A stretch of DNA of 5,436 nt from Microcaldota archaeon (lineage in GTDB: Archaea > Micrarchaeota > Micrarchaeia > Micrarchaeales > CABMGC01), in contig JAKACG010000046.1 of NCBI GenBank assembly GCA_021821605.1, forward strand, positions 1 through 5,436, given 5' to 3'. The position numbers were made by a program, and so were the translations under genes. The notes below the pieces were generated by a model. The model made no database searches and was not told the DNA's origin. It saw only the letters and a program-made list of their open reading frames with translations. Of this stretch, positions 1 to 3,891 are shown in pieces (the first letter of the stretch is position 1; each line of letters opens with the position of its first letter).

Positions 1-79
1 TAAAATAGGGTATTCTATATATGTCTGCGATAAACATAATAATGTAAAATACAAACAAGGACGAGAGAATGTTGAATAA
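1..79 (+). CDS. C-terminal end of an upstream gene (partial)
   Basis: Frame 2 is open from the first base to a TAA at 77-79 and encodes 25 residues, including GYSIYVCDKHNNVKYKQ. The other two forward frames close early. Its last 11 bases overlap the start of the next gene at 69, which matches the overlapping style of the rest of the window. The fragment is too short to recognise. The alternative is that this is a non-coding leader: TCTATATAT at 14-22 could pass for a TATA element about 50 nt ahead of the next start. Confidence 0.45.
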   Translation, partial: KIGYSIYVCDKHNNVKYKQGRENVE

Positions 80-290
80 GGAAAATATTAAAAGATTGCA
101 TAAGATCCACGAAAATATAAAAACAGGATATACAGAATACGGAATATATTTCTGGATTATTTCACTGAGTGTCATAATCGGCGGATTTTTCCACCTCGCA
201 GGGATCGGTGCATTCATCTTTACTCTAATTTTCTTTTATTATCTCGGCAAGGGGCATCACAAAATCTTGAATGAACAACCACAATTATAA
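69..290 (+). CDS. Small two-helix membrane protein, unrecognised
   Basis: This 73-residue protein has a Lys/Arg/His-rich N-terminus (about residues 1-20), a hydrophobic hairpin and a short polar tail. The two likely membrane segments are at about 26-41 and 43-59, separated by a short His-Leu-Ala-Gly turn. The positive N-terminus and the Lys/His after the second helix suggest that both ends face the cytoplasm. The start at 69 follows the purine-rich GGACGAGAG stretch, a weak ribosome site, and overlaps the probable end of the previous gene. It is the last gene before a promoter, so it probably ends an upstream transcription unit. I recognise no family; small hairpin membrane proteins of this kind are common in archaeal viruses. 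Confidence 0.75.
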   Translation: MLNKENIKRLHKIHENIKTGYTEYGIYFWIISLSVIIGGFFHLAGIGAFIFTLIFFYYLGKGHHKILNEQPQL

Positions 291-295
291 TTTTA

Positions 296-309
296 GAAAG
301 GTTTAAATA
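296..309 (+). promoter_or_regulatory. Archaeal-type promoter (BRE plus TATA), P1
   Basis: GAAAGG (296-301) is followed directly by TTTAAATA (302-309), the usual arrangement of an archaeal TFB-recognition element and TATA box. Archaeal transcription normally begins about 25 nt past the TATA centre, so the RNA should start near 330. That leaves only about 9 nt before the ATG at 340, so the message would be nearly leaderless. It lies in the widest intergenic gap of the window (291-339). Confidence 0.7.
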
Positions 310-324
310 TTTATTTAATAAATA
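308..324. promoter_or_regulatory. AT-rich dyad between TATA and start: possible operator
   Basis: TATTTATT (308-315) and AATAAATA (317-324) form a perfect 8-bp inverted repeat around one central base. It starts at the TATA box and ends just before the predicted transcription start, where a bound repressor would block initiation. The sequence contains only A and T, so chance symmetry is quite possible. The RHH protein at 1527-1676 is a candidate ligand by inference only. Confidence 0.35.
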
Positions 325-339
325 ATAAATAATGATTGA

Positions 340-486
340 ATGGCAACAGACGAGGAAAGAAAGAGGAGGAATAATATTAATATAGCGGCAATATCAATAA
401 CGCTTATAATTATCTTATATGTTTTTCTCAAGTGGATATTCCCTTATATGTGCAAAGGCGGTGTATTATCTGTATGCAGGCTTTAA
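340..486 (+). CDS. 48-residue single-pass membrane peptide
   Basis: This short gene begins MATDEERKRRNN, has one strongly hydrophobic helix (about residues 13-30, rich in Ile and Leu) and ends in a short tail with Cys38 and Cys46. The charged, positive N-terminus suggests N-in, C-out topology, which would place both cysteines outside where they could pair. The start is chosen because it follows promoter P1 and the same TGATTGAATG context seen at 781, and because its first codons resemble those of three other genes here. It has no clear ribosome-binding site, in keeping with a nearly leaderless message. A different frame is also open across 419-499, but that is better explained as extra length upstream of the true start of the next gene. 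No family is recognised. Confidence 0.65.
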   Translation: MATDEERKRRNNINIAAISITLIIILYVFLKWIFPYMCKGGVLSVCRL

Positions 487-499
487 TAAAAGTGATAAA

Positions 500-763
500 A
501 TGACAAAACAAAAAGAAACAAAAGAAAAATTTTTAAAATGTGAAGTGTGTGGCAAAATTTTTTATGAATGCGAAACTGCCTTTGTTTTTGAAGAACCACA
601 GAAGAAAGGAATAAAAGGAAAAAGAACTCTTATATGCGATCCGCTTGAACAAAGTGTATATCAAAAAAATTCAAGAGAACTATGCTTAACAAAATATGCT
701 GAAAATCTAAATGAACGAAGACTTAATTTTAGAAGAGTTTATTTAGTTGATGATGATTACTAA
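500..763 (+). CDS. Small cysteine-containing protein, possible zinc binder
   Basis: This 87-residue soluble protein is rich in Lys and Glu. A CEVC pair (Cys14, Cys17) is followed by Cys24, Cys46 in an LICD context and Cys62. A CxxC pair plus two later cysteines could form a treble-clef or zinc-ribbon site, but the spacing matches no family I can name. The start at 500 is preferred over an upstream ATG at 419 in the same frame. It has GTGAT (492-496) just upstream, complementary to the archaeal 16S tail, and it avoids an 81-nt overlap with the membrane peptide ending at 486. The last codons (DDDY) cover a second promoter-like sequence at 731-745 that serves the next gene. The function is unknown; a transcription or nucleic-acid-binding role is only a guess. 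Confidence 0.7.
   Translation: MTKQKETKEKFLKCEVCGKIFYECETAFVFEEPQKKGIKGKRTLICDPLEQSVYQKNSRELCLTKYAENLNERRLNFRRVYLVDDDY
731..745 (+). promoter_or_regulatory. Second promoter-like element, P2, inside the preceding gene end
   Basis: AGAAGAG (731-737) followed by TTTATTTA (738-745) repeats the BRE/TATA layout of P1, and both copies are preceded by ATTTT (726-730 here, 290-294 at P1). The predicted RNA start is near 767, about 14 nt before the ATG at 781. A TTTAGT/ACTAAA inverted repeat (742-747 and 759-764) surrounds the predicted melting region. The TATA match is weaker than in P1. Confidence 0.45.
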
Positions 764-780
764 AAATAAAAAATGATTGA

Positions 781-1056
781 ATGACAACGAATGACGAGAT
801 AATAGATAATGAAGAAATGGAATGGGATGTCTTTTTGCCTGATGAAGAAGGCAGGATAATCCTTAACAAGATGCTTAATAATGCCAGACTTGATGTGCTT
901 AGAAAATTAGAGCGTTCTGTTAGAGGTATGTATAGAGATTCAACTTCGGGGGAAAATGGGGGGACAGTAGACCAAGAGGGATTAGCAAGAGCATTAGGAT
1001 TAATAGAATCGGAATTTCTTAAATTAAATAATCAAACAAAAAAGAAGGTAGATTGA
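781..1056 (+). CDS. Acidic small protein with MTTNDEIID start, unrecognised
   Basis: This 91-residue soluble protein opens with MTTNDEIIDN and a strongly acidic first 25 residues. A helical, Leu/Arg-rich middle follows (about 27-52), then a Gly/Ser linker (SGENGGT, about 56-62), a second probable helix (about 63-84) and a Lys-rich KKKVD end. Its start sits in the context AATGATTGAATG, almost identical to the one at 340, and its first ten codons closely match those at 1058 and 2377. One base separates its stop from the next start, so translation is probably coupled. No domain is recognised. Confidence 0.75.
   Translation: MTTNDEIIDNEEMEWDVFLPDEEGRIILNKMLNNARLDVLRKLERSVRGMYRDSTSGENGGTVDQEGLARALGLIESEFLKLNNQTKKKVD
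1046..1056 (+). repeat. Boundary repeat A, copy 1 (AGGTAGATTGA)
   Basis: An 11-nt sequence combines a Shine-Dalgarno-like AGGT, the last Val-Asp codons and the TGA stop of the gene ending at 1056. It sits 1 nt before the next ATG. Identical copies end the next two genes at 1255 and 1526. Confidence 0.7.
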
Positions 1057-1057
1057 A

Positions 1058-1255
1058 ATGACAACGAACGAAGAAATAATTGACAAATATCAAAAAGAAA
1101 CTAAAATAAAAATAAACCAGCGTCAAAGGAAAGAAATTCTGGAATTACTAAACAAATATAAAAAAGGTGTAATAGAAAAAGAGTATTTATTTCAATTCAT
1201 AACCTTTTATCTACTCAAAGATGTAGGAAAAAGGATGAAAATAAAGGTAGATTGA
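1058..1255 (+). CDS. Small basic helical protein with MTTNEEIID start
   Basis: This 65-residue protein is rich in Lys and Ile and predicted mostly helical. It begins MTTNEEIIDKYQ, nearly the same as the preceding gene's MTTNDEIIDN, and ends KIKVD, again like its neighbours. Beyond these two shared ends the sequences are unrelated: this one is basic with a hydrophobic stretch at about 43-53 (LFQFITFYLL). AAGGT at 1045-1049 is the ribosome site, 8 nt before the start. The near-identical start could reflect gene duplication followed by divergence, or exchange of the body behind a fixed start cassette. No known domain is evident. Confidence 0.75.
   Translation: MTTNEEIIDKYQKETKIKINQRQRKEILELLNKYKKGVIEKEYLFQFITFYLLKDVGKRMKIKVD
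1245..1255 (+). repeat. Boundary repeat A, copy 2 (AGGTAGATTGA)
   Basis: This second identical copy ends the gene at 1058-1255 and provides AGGT as the ribosome site for the ATG at 1257. The preceding base is also shared with copy 1, giving AAGGTAGATTGA in both. Confidence 0.7.
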
Positions 1256-1256
1256 C

Positions 1257-1526
1257 ATGCAGCCAACGATAAAAGAACTCGAAATCGTGCAAAAATGCTA
1301 TAAGGAGGCAACGAAACGCTTTGAAAAGATAGACGCCAAATGCCACAAGGTACACAAGGAATATGTATATTGCATTCAAAAAAGTTACAAAGTAAGTCCT
1401 AAAACCTATATAAATGCTGAAAACCGTTATGAGAAAACCGCTGCAGAACAGCGCAAGGCATACGACGAACTTATGAAAGCGTACAATGAATATATGGCGT
1501 TAATAGCTAAAGTTGAGGTAGATTGA
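1257..1526 (+). CDS. Small coiled-coil-like protein with three cysteines
   Basis: This 89-residue soluble protein is almost wholly helical in character, with Lys, Glu, Tyr and Ala throughout. Helix 1 covers about residues 4-45 and helix 2 about 50-86, separated by a KVSPKTY turn, so a helical hairpin is likely. Cys14, Cys29 and Cys39 all lie in the first helix. It ends KVEVD through boundary repeat A, and the next gene starts on the base after its TGA. The ribosome site is AGGT in the copy of the repeat at 1245-1255. No family is recognised; a structural or protein-binding role is plausible but unsupported. Confidence 0.75.
   Translation: MQPTIKELEIVQKCYKEATKRFEKIDAKCHKVHKEYVYCIQKSYKVSPKTYINAENRYEKTAAEQRKAYDELMKAYNEYMALIAKVEVD
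1516..1526 (+). repeat. Boundary repeat A, copy 3 (AGGTAGATTGA)
   Basis: The third identical copy is preceded by G instead of A, giving GAGGT as the ribosome site for the RHH gene that starts at 1527, directly after the TGA. Confidence 0.7.
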
Positions 1527-1676
1527 ATGACGCAACTAATCTCCATATCCCTGAACGACGAAGCCGCAGAGCTCGTCAAGAAGCTCAAAGCCAAGAGGCT
1601 CAATGTCTCTGAAGCATTCTGCACCGCTCTGGTTGCGTACTGGAAGAAGAAGCTCAAGGAAGAGGCGGTAAAATGA
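1527..1676 (+). CDS. Ribbon-helix-helix DNA-binding protein (CopG/Arc type)
   Basis: This 49-residue protein fits the RHH fold along its length. An N-terminal strand with alternating residues (QLISISLN, 3-10) is followed by a first amphipathic helix (DEAAELVKKLKAKRL, 11-25), a turn (NVSEAF, 26-31) and a second helix (about 28-45, including ALVAYWKKKLKE). RHH proteins act as dimers whose paired strands enter the major groove; here the strand would present Gln3, Ser6 and Ser8. Many archaeal viruses encode such small repressors. GAGGT lies 8 nt upstream of the start, and the stop overlaps the next gene by ATGA, so the two are translationally coupled. GC is 50 percent by my count, well above its AT-rich neighbours, which suggests a different history. 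The assignment rests on pattern, not alignment. Confidence 0.8.
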   Translation: MTQLISISLNDEAAELVKKLKAKRLNVSEAFCTALVAYWKKKLKEEAVK

Positions 1677-1680
1677 ACAA
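1663..1680 (+). repeat. Boundary repeat B, copy 1 (18 nt)
   Basis: AGGCGGTAAAATGAACAA spans the end of the RHH gene (Ala-Val-Lys-stop) and the start of the next gene (Met-Asn-Lys). A perfect 18-nt copy lies at 4642-4659, also across a stop/start overlap. AGGCGGT is a one-mismatch version of the AGGAGGT ribosome site. Confidence 0.75.
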
Positions 1681-1954
1681 AAAAGAGAAAGCTAAATCGG
1701 AAAGACTATTAAGGAAACTGGGCTTCAGCGAAAAGCAGATAAAAACCATAATAAAGAAAGCAGGGAAAACTACAACAGCAGAAGAGTTAGCCATAATGAT
1801 TTGGGCATGGGATCTTAGCATAGCTTTTGCAATCGCTAAAACATTCGGACTGCACACAGAGATACCGATGCTGAATAAACTTGCTGAAGAAATATTAAAA
1901 GAAAGGCGAGAAAATGAACAACGAAAAAATAATGAAGAGATTAATAAGTGGTAA
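1673..1954 (+). CDS. Small helical protein coupled to the RHH gene
   Basis: This 93-residue protein has a basic N-terminus, a segment KLGFSEKQIKTIIKKAG (about 15-31) that could be a small helical bundle of UBA or helix-turn-helix type, and a hydrophobic Trp-containing stretch (about 38-58). A highly charged Glu/Arg/Lys/Asn tail (74-93) completes it. The hydrophobic stretch is interrupted by Asp47, so a buried core or membrane-associated helix is more likely than a true membrane span. The start overlaps the RHH stop (ATGA). RHH genes often pair with a coupled partner, as in toxin-antitoxin operons, but nothing here resembles a known toxin. The tail covers an out-of-frame copy of boundary repeat C at 1903-1919. 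Confidence 0.7.
   Translation: MNKKEKAKSERLLRKLGFSEKQIKTIIKKAGKTTTAEELAIMIWAWDLSIAFAIAKTFGLHTEIPMLNKLAEEILKERRENEQRKNNEEINKW
1903..1919 (+). repeat. Boundary repeat C, copy 1 (17 nt), inside a gene
   Basis: AAGGCGAGAAAATGAAC is identical to 2656-2672, where it forms the start of the HNH nuclease gene. Its extended form AGGCGAGAAAATGAACAA differs from boundary repeat B at only two of 18 bases. Here the ATG (1914) is out of frame with the gene around it and opens a 17-codon ORF. Confidence 0.65.
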
Positions 1955-1967
1955 ATATGTCAAATAA
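1914..1967 (+). CDS. Possible 17-residue mini-ORF (MNNEKIMKRLISGKYVK)
   Basis: The ATG in boundary repeat C opens a 17-codon frame that crosses the end of the 1673 gene and stops at 1965-1967, inside the start of the next gene. GGCGAG upstream could act as a weak ribosome site. It may be a real basic peptide, a coupling ORF, or the remains of a gene start displaced by recombination. Nothing but the repeat supports translation. Confidence 0.2.
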   Translation: MNNEKIMKRLISGKYVK

Positions 1968-2376
1968 TAGCATGAAGTTAACTGAGAATATCAGATATGG
2001 ATGGTTAGGTGCTATAGGTTCTGTTGTATGGTTAGTTATATTCATATTAATGCAATTCACAGCTAATCAACACATATCACAACTTGGTAACATACCAACA
2101 GAACTTGCCTCAGTGGCTTTATTTATAGTCTTTTGCATCTTTATCGCTGCAATGATGATATTAGCTGAAGAAATTATACACAAAATAACGAGAGATTGGA
2201 ACTCTTTTAGGAAAGTTAAATTACATTTAACATATATGCTAAACAAAGCTAGAGCTGATGAAAGAGCAAGAATAGTAGATCATCTCAAGGTATTAATTAA
2301 AGAGAGAAAACCAAACGACAAATACGGAAGACAATTAATTGAGCGTATAATCGAAGAAATAGAAGAAAGTGATTAA
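1957..2376 (+). CDS. Two-helix membrane protein with charged helical tail
   Basis: This 139-residue protein has two membrane segments at about 16-34 and 50-71, joined by a polar loop (TANQHISQLGNIPTE). A long charged C-terminal region (72-139) follows, rich in Arg, Lys and Glu and predicted helical (ADERARIVDHLKVLIKERK, then a final acidic helix). By the positive-inside rule the tail should be cytoplasmic or inside the virion. The start at ATG 1957 is preferred to an upstream GTG at 1948 because AGTGGT (1947-1952) stands in front of it as ribosome site. The gene ends TAA, with the mini-ORF at 2377 starting on the next base. No family is recognised. Confidence 0.75.
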   Translation: MSNNSMKLTENIRYGWLGAIGSVVWLVIFILMQFTANQHISQLGNIPTELASVALFIVFCIFIAAMMILAEEIIHKITRDWNSFRKVKLHLTYMLNKARADERARIVDHLKVLIKERKPNDKYGRQLIERIIEEIEESD

Positions 2377-2442
2377 ATGGTAACGAATAATGACGAGATA
2401 AAAGATGCTGCAAGTAAATATAAGGTGGTTAGCTATGACTAA
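2377..2442 (+). CDS. 21-residue mini-ORF with the shared N-terminal tag
   Basis: MVTNNDEIKDAASKYKVVSYD starts on the base after the preceding stop and ends at a TAA that overlaps the ATG at 2435. Its first ten codons match the starts of the genes at 781 and 1058 (MTTNDEIID, MTTNEEIID), both in protein and in bases (ACGAAT..GACGAGATAA). It may be a coupling leader peptide for the membrane gene at 2435, or the stump of a third tagged gene whose body was replaced. The shared start makes a pure accident unlikely. Confidence 0.4.
   Translation: MVTNNDEIKDAASKYKVVSYD
2422..2429 (+). promoter_or_regulatory. Ribosome-binding site deciding the start at 2435
   Basis: AAGGTGGT lies 5 nt before the ATG at 2435 and is one of the better archaeal Shine-Dalgarno matches in the window. 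It argues against an in-frame ATG at 2405, which would add ten residues and has no such motif. Confidence 0.65.
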
Positions 2443-2647
2443 ATCTTTTTCTCTATACGCTTTCAGATGGATAAGGCTTATCGCCATACTTCATTGCATT
2501 GTAGTTATTCCTGCACTTTCAATTGTTTATGGTATAAATTATGGAAAATACAACCAAACAATATTACTTTTAAGCATAATCGGATTAGATGCATTTTTGA
2601 CTTATCAAATTATATCTTTGTTCTTTAGCAGGAAATATAAAGCATGA
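2435..2647 (+). CDS. 70-residue two-helix membrane protein
   Basis: The protein begins MTKSFSLYAFRW and has two membrane segments at about 13-33 and 42-63, joined by a short polar loop (GINYGKYNQ). It ends in the basic tail SRKYKA. Arginines and lysines at both ends suggest a hairpin with both termini inside. The start is fixed by AAGGTGGT and by an 8-nt overlap with the mini-ORF before it. The stop overlaps a tiny downstream ORF by ATGA. The layout resembles the 69-290 protein (short, basic ends, hairpin), but I see no convincing sequence similarity. No function can be assigned. Confidence 0.7.
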   Translation: MTKSFSLYAFRWIRLIAILHCIVVIPALSIVYGINYGKYNQTILLLSIIGLDAFLTYQIISLFFSRKYKA

Positions 2648-2670
2648 AAAAAGCTAAGGCGAGAAAATGA
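2644..2670 (+). CDS. Possible 8-residue coupling ORF (MKKAKARK)
   Basis: This frame starts in an ATGA overlap with the stop of the membrane gene at 2645-2647 and ends in an ATGA overlap with the nuclease start at 2667. It contains boundary repeat C. Such a bridge would let ribosomes pass from one gene to the next by stop-restart coupling. Its short length means chance is a real alternative. Confidence 0.2.
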   Translation: MKKAKARK

Positions 2671-2672
2671 AC
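2656..2672 (+). repeat. Boundary repeat C, copy 2, at the nuclease start
   Basis: AAGGCGAGAAAATGAAC is identical to 1903-1919. It carries the nuclease start codon and a purine-rich GGCGAG in the ribosome-site position. A 12-nt partial copy (AAGGCGAGAAAT) lies just inside the gene after the nuclease, at 2986-2997. Confidence 0.65.
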
Positions 2673-2960
2673 TACCAAACCGAGAAATATATCCGCAAGC
2701 TCTTCTACGATGCCCAGAACGGAATCTGCCCTATCTGCGATAAGCCTCTAACAGGAAAAATCTCTTTGGACCACAACCACGCCACATGCGAGCCCAGAGG
2801 TCTTTTGCATCAAGCTTGCAACATGAAAGTAGCCCAGATAGAGACCCACACAAAGAGGCTGAACTACATAATCCCAAGGCAGCTGGAAGCACGCATTAGG
2901 GAATACCTTACAGCTCGGAATATTCGCATTTTTGTTAGCGTAGTTAAAAAAAGTGAATAA
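2667..2960 (+). CDS. HNH nuclease of the endonuclease VII family
   Basis: This 97-residue protein carries the recombination endonuclease VII signature in order: CPIC (Cys21, Cys24), then SLDHNHATC (Asp35, His36, His38), then RGLLHQACN (44-52). In phage T4 endonuclease VII four cysteines hold zinc, and the Asp, His and Asn residues bind metal and cut DNA. Asp35, His36, His38 and Asn52 match those catalytic positions. The third zinc cysteine is replaced by His48, giving a C-C-H-C set that can still bind zinc. T4 Glu65 has no match (Val55). At 97 residues it is shorter than the T4 enzyme (157), lacking most of the C-terminal dimer region. Likely roles are branch resolution, nicking or homing. 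The first 240 bases are about 48 percent GC, but the last 54 are near 31 percent, suggesting a grafted or extended tail. It starts in an ATGA overlap. Confidence 0.88.
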   Translation: MNYQTEKYIRKLFYDAQNGICPICDKPLTGKISLDHNHATCEPRGLLHQACNMKVAQIETHTKRLNYIIPRQLEARIREYLTARNIRIFVSVVKKSE

Positions 2961-2962
2961 TT

Positions 2963-3451
2963 ATGAAAACAAATGAAAAGAAAAAAAGGCGAGAAATAAT
3001 AGTATGGATTGCTATCTTTGTTATACTCATTTGGTTTACATTAAGTATACTAAGAACTGGATTTGTGCCCATCTTCGTTCCTCACACGGCTTATCTATCC
3101 TCAAAGCTATTCCCACTATCTGGATGGTACAGCGGACTAGACTATGGGCCTATATATAATTTTACATTTTATCCAGCCAATGCCTCTTCGAACACTTCAT
3201 GCATAGAATATGCAGTATTGAACAAAAAAATTACTACATTCAATTACACGACGCAAACCTTGCACATCTATATTGAAAATATAACCATAAACAACTCAGC
3301 TCAGCTCGATAGCATATATGCAAAGGCTGCATCTATGTATTTATTTCCTCAATATATGGGTGCAATTTATAGTGCTCAAGGTAAAGAAATAAAAATCCCC
3401 CCAAATCAAATTCTGCTTTGCCATAATAAAGTAGATTGGTGGTTTCCATGA
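2963..3451 (+). CDS. Type II membrane protein with glycosylation-rich ectodomain
   Basis: This 162-residue protein has a very basic N-terminus (KKKRR, 6-10), one membrane anchor (about 12-30) and a large outer domain. By the positive-inside rule the N-terminus is cytoplasmic and residues 31-162 are outside. The outer domain has six N-x-S/T sequons between Asn66 and Asn110 (66, 73, 77, 94, 106, 110), which suggests an N-glycosylated surface. Cys80 and Cys153 could form a disulphide. Tyr, Ile and Thr richness points to a beta fold. The start follows GTGA (2953-2956), 6 nt upstream. The end reads KVDWWFP across a partial copy of boundary repeat A, and the stop overlaps the next gene by ATGA. It is a good candidate for a virion spike or cell-surface protein, with no family recognised. 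Confidence 0.75.
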   Translation: MKTNEKKKRREIIVWIAIFVILIWFTLSILRTGFVPIFVPHTAYLSSKLFPLSGWYSGLDYGPIYNFTFYPANASSNTSCIEYAVLNKKITTFNYTTQTLHIYIENITINNSAQLDSIYAKAASMYLFPQYMGAIYSAQGKEIKIPPNQILLCHNKVDWWFP

Positions 3452-3891
3452 ACACAAAACAAATCAAAAGCTGGATAAAGAGGAATAAATGGGAGATGCT
3501 GCTTTTTATAGTACTATGGGGCGTACTTGCATACTCAAGGAGCTACGGTATAGGAATAGAGCTTTTTGAAGTAGCTGGATTTATATTGCTGTTCGGTGTA
3601 TTAAGTTCCATAGTAAATTATAACCATAAAAACCCGCATAAAATCTCGGCATTCATCAAGCACAACCGCTACCTTATAGGGATTATCTTAGGCCTAATTT
3701 ATATGATAGCGTTCCCCTTTATCTATGTTTATTACTACACTTATATACCTACTGATCTGCTAATAGTGCTAAGCGCAGCAGTAGCAGTTGCAGCATTCTT
3801 TGTGTCTTTTACCGCAGCTATCCTGCTGGCTTCATTTCTGCTCAGGCACTTCAGGATTATATACTACCCGAAAGGAAGGAGATTTAAATGA
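3448..3891 (+). CDS. Four-helix membrane protein, unrecognised
   Basis: This 147-residue protein has a basic N-terminus (KQIKSWIKRNK) and four likely membrane segments at about 15-30, 37-57, 75-97 and 103-132. A basic tail (YYPKGRRFK) ends it. An even number of helices with positive ends places both termini inside. The loop at 58-74 (NHKNPHKISAFIKHNR) is basic and should also be inside. The last hydrophobic segment is Ala/Val-rich. The start at ATG 3448 is chosen over an in-frame TTG at 3436 because GGTGGT (3438-3443) precedes it, and because it gives the usual ATGA overlap with the gene before. No transporter or channel motif is evident. Confidence 0.75.
   Translation: MNTKQIKSWIKRNKWEMLLFIVLWGVLAYSRSYGIGIELFEVAGFILLFGVLSSIVNYNHKNPHKISAFIKHNRYLIGIILGLIYMIAFPFIYVYYYTYIPTDLLIVLSAAVAVAAFFVSFTAAILLASFLLRHFRIIYYPKGRRFK

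Noticed and set aside
14..22. TATA-like TCTATATAT ahead of the gene at 69
   Set aside because: It lies inside a frame that is open from the window edge to 79 and has no purine-rich BRE before it. An AT-rich chance match is more likely.
283..296. T-rich stretch after the gene ending at 290 as a terminator
   Set aside because: The run is interrupted and has no hairpin. Archaeal terminators can be simple T runs, but this one is too weak to call.
419..499. Extended start at 419 for the cysteine-containing protein
   Set aside because: It would overlap the 340-486 membrane gene extensively and has no ribosome site. The ATG at 500 has GTGAT just upstream.
1427..1857. Open frames on the minus strand at 1427-1657 and 1654-1857
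   Set aside because: They lie opposite well-supported + strand genes with ribosome sites and coupled starts. Their Ser/Ala/Phe-rich products are typical of antisense reading of Lys/Glu-rich coding sequence.
1527..1954. Toxin-antitoxin pair formed by the RHH gene and the following gene
   Set aside because: The gene order and ATGA overlap fit, but the second protein has no RelE, MazF, VapC or other toxin motif, so the label is not supported.
2405..2434. Upstream start at 2405 for the 2435 membrane protein
   Set aside because: No ribosome site precedes it, whereas AAGGTGGT sits at the correct distance before the ATG at 2435.
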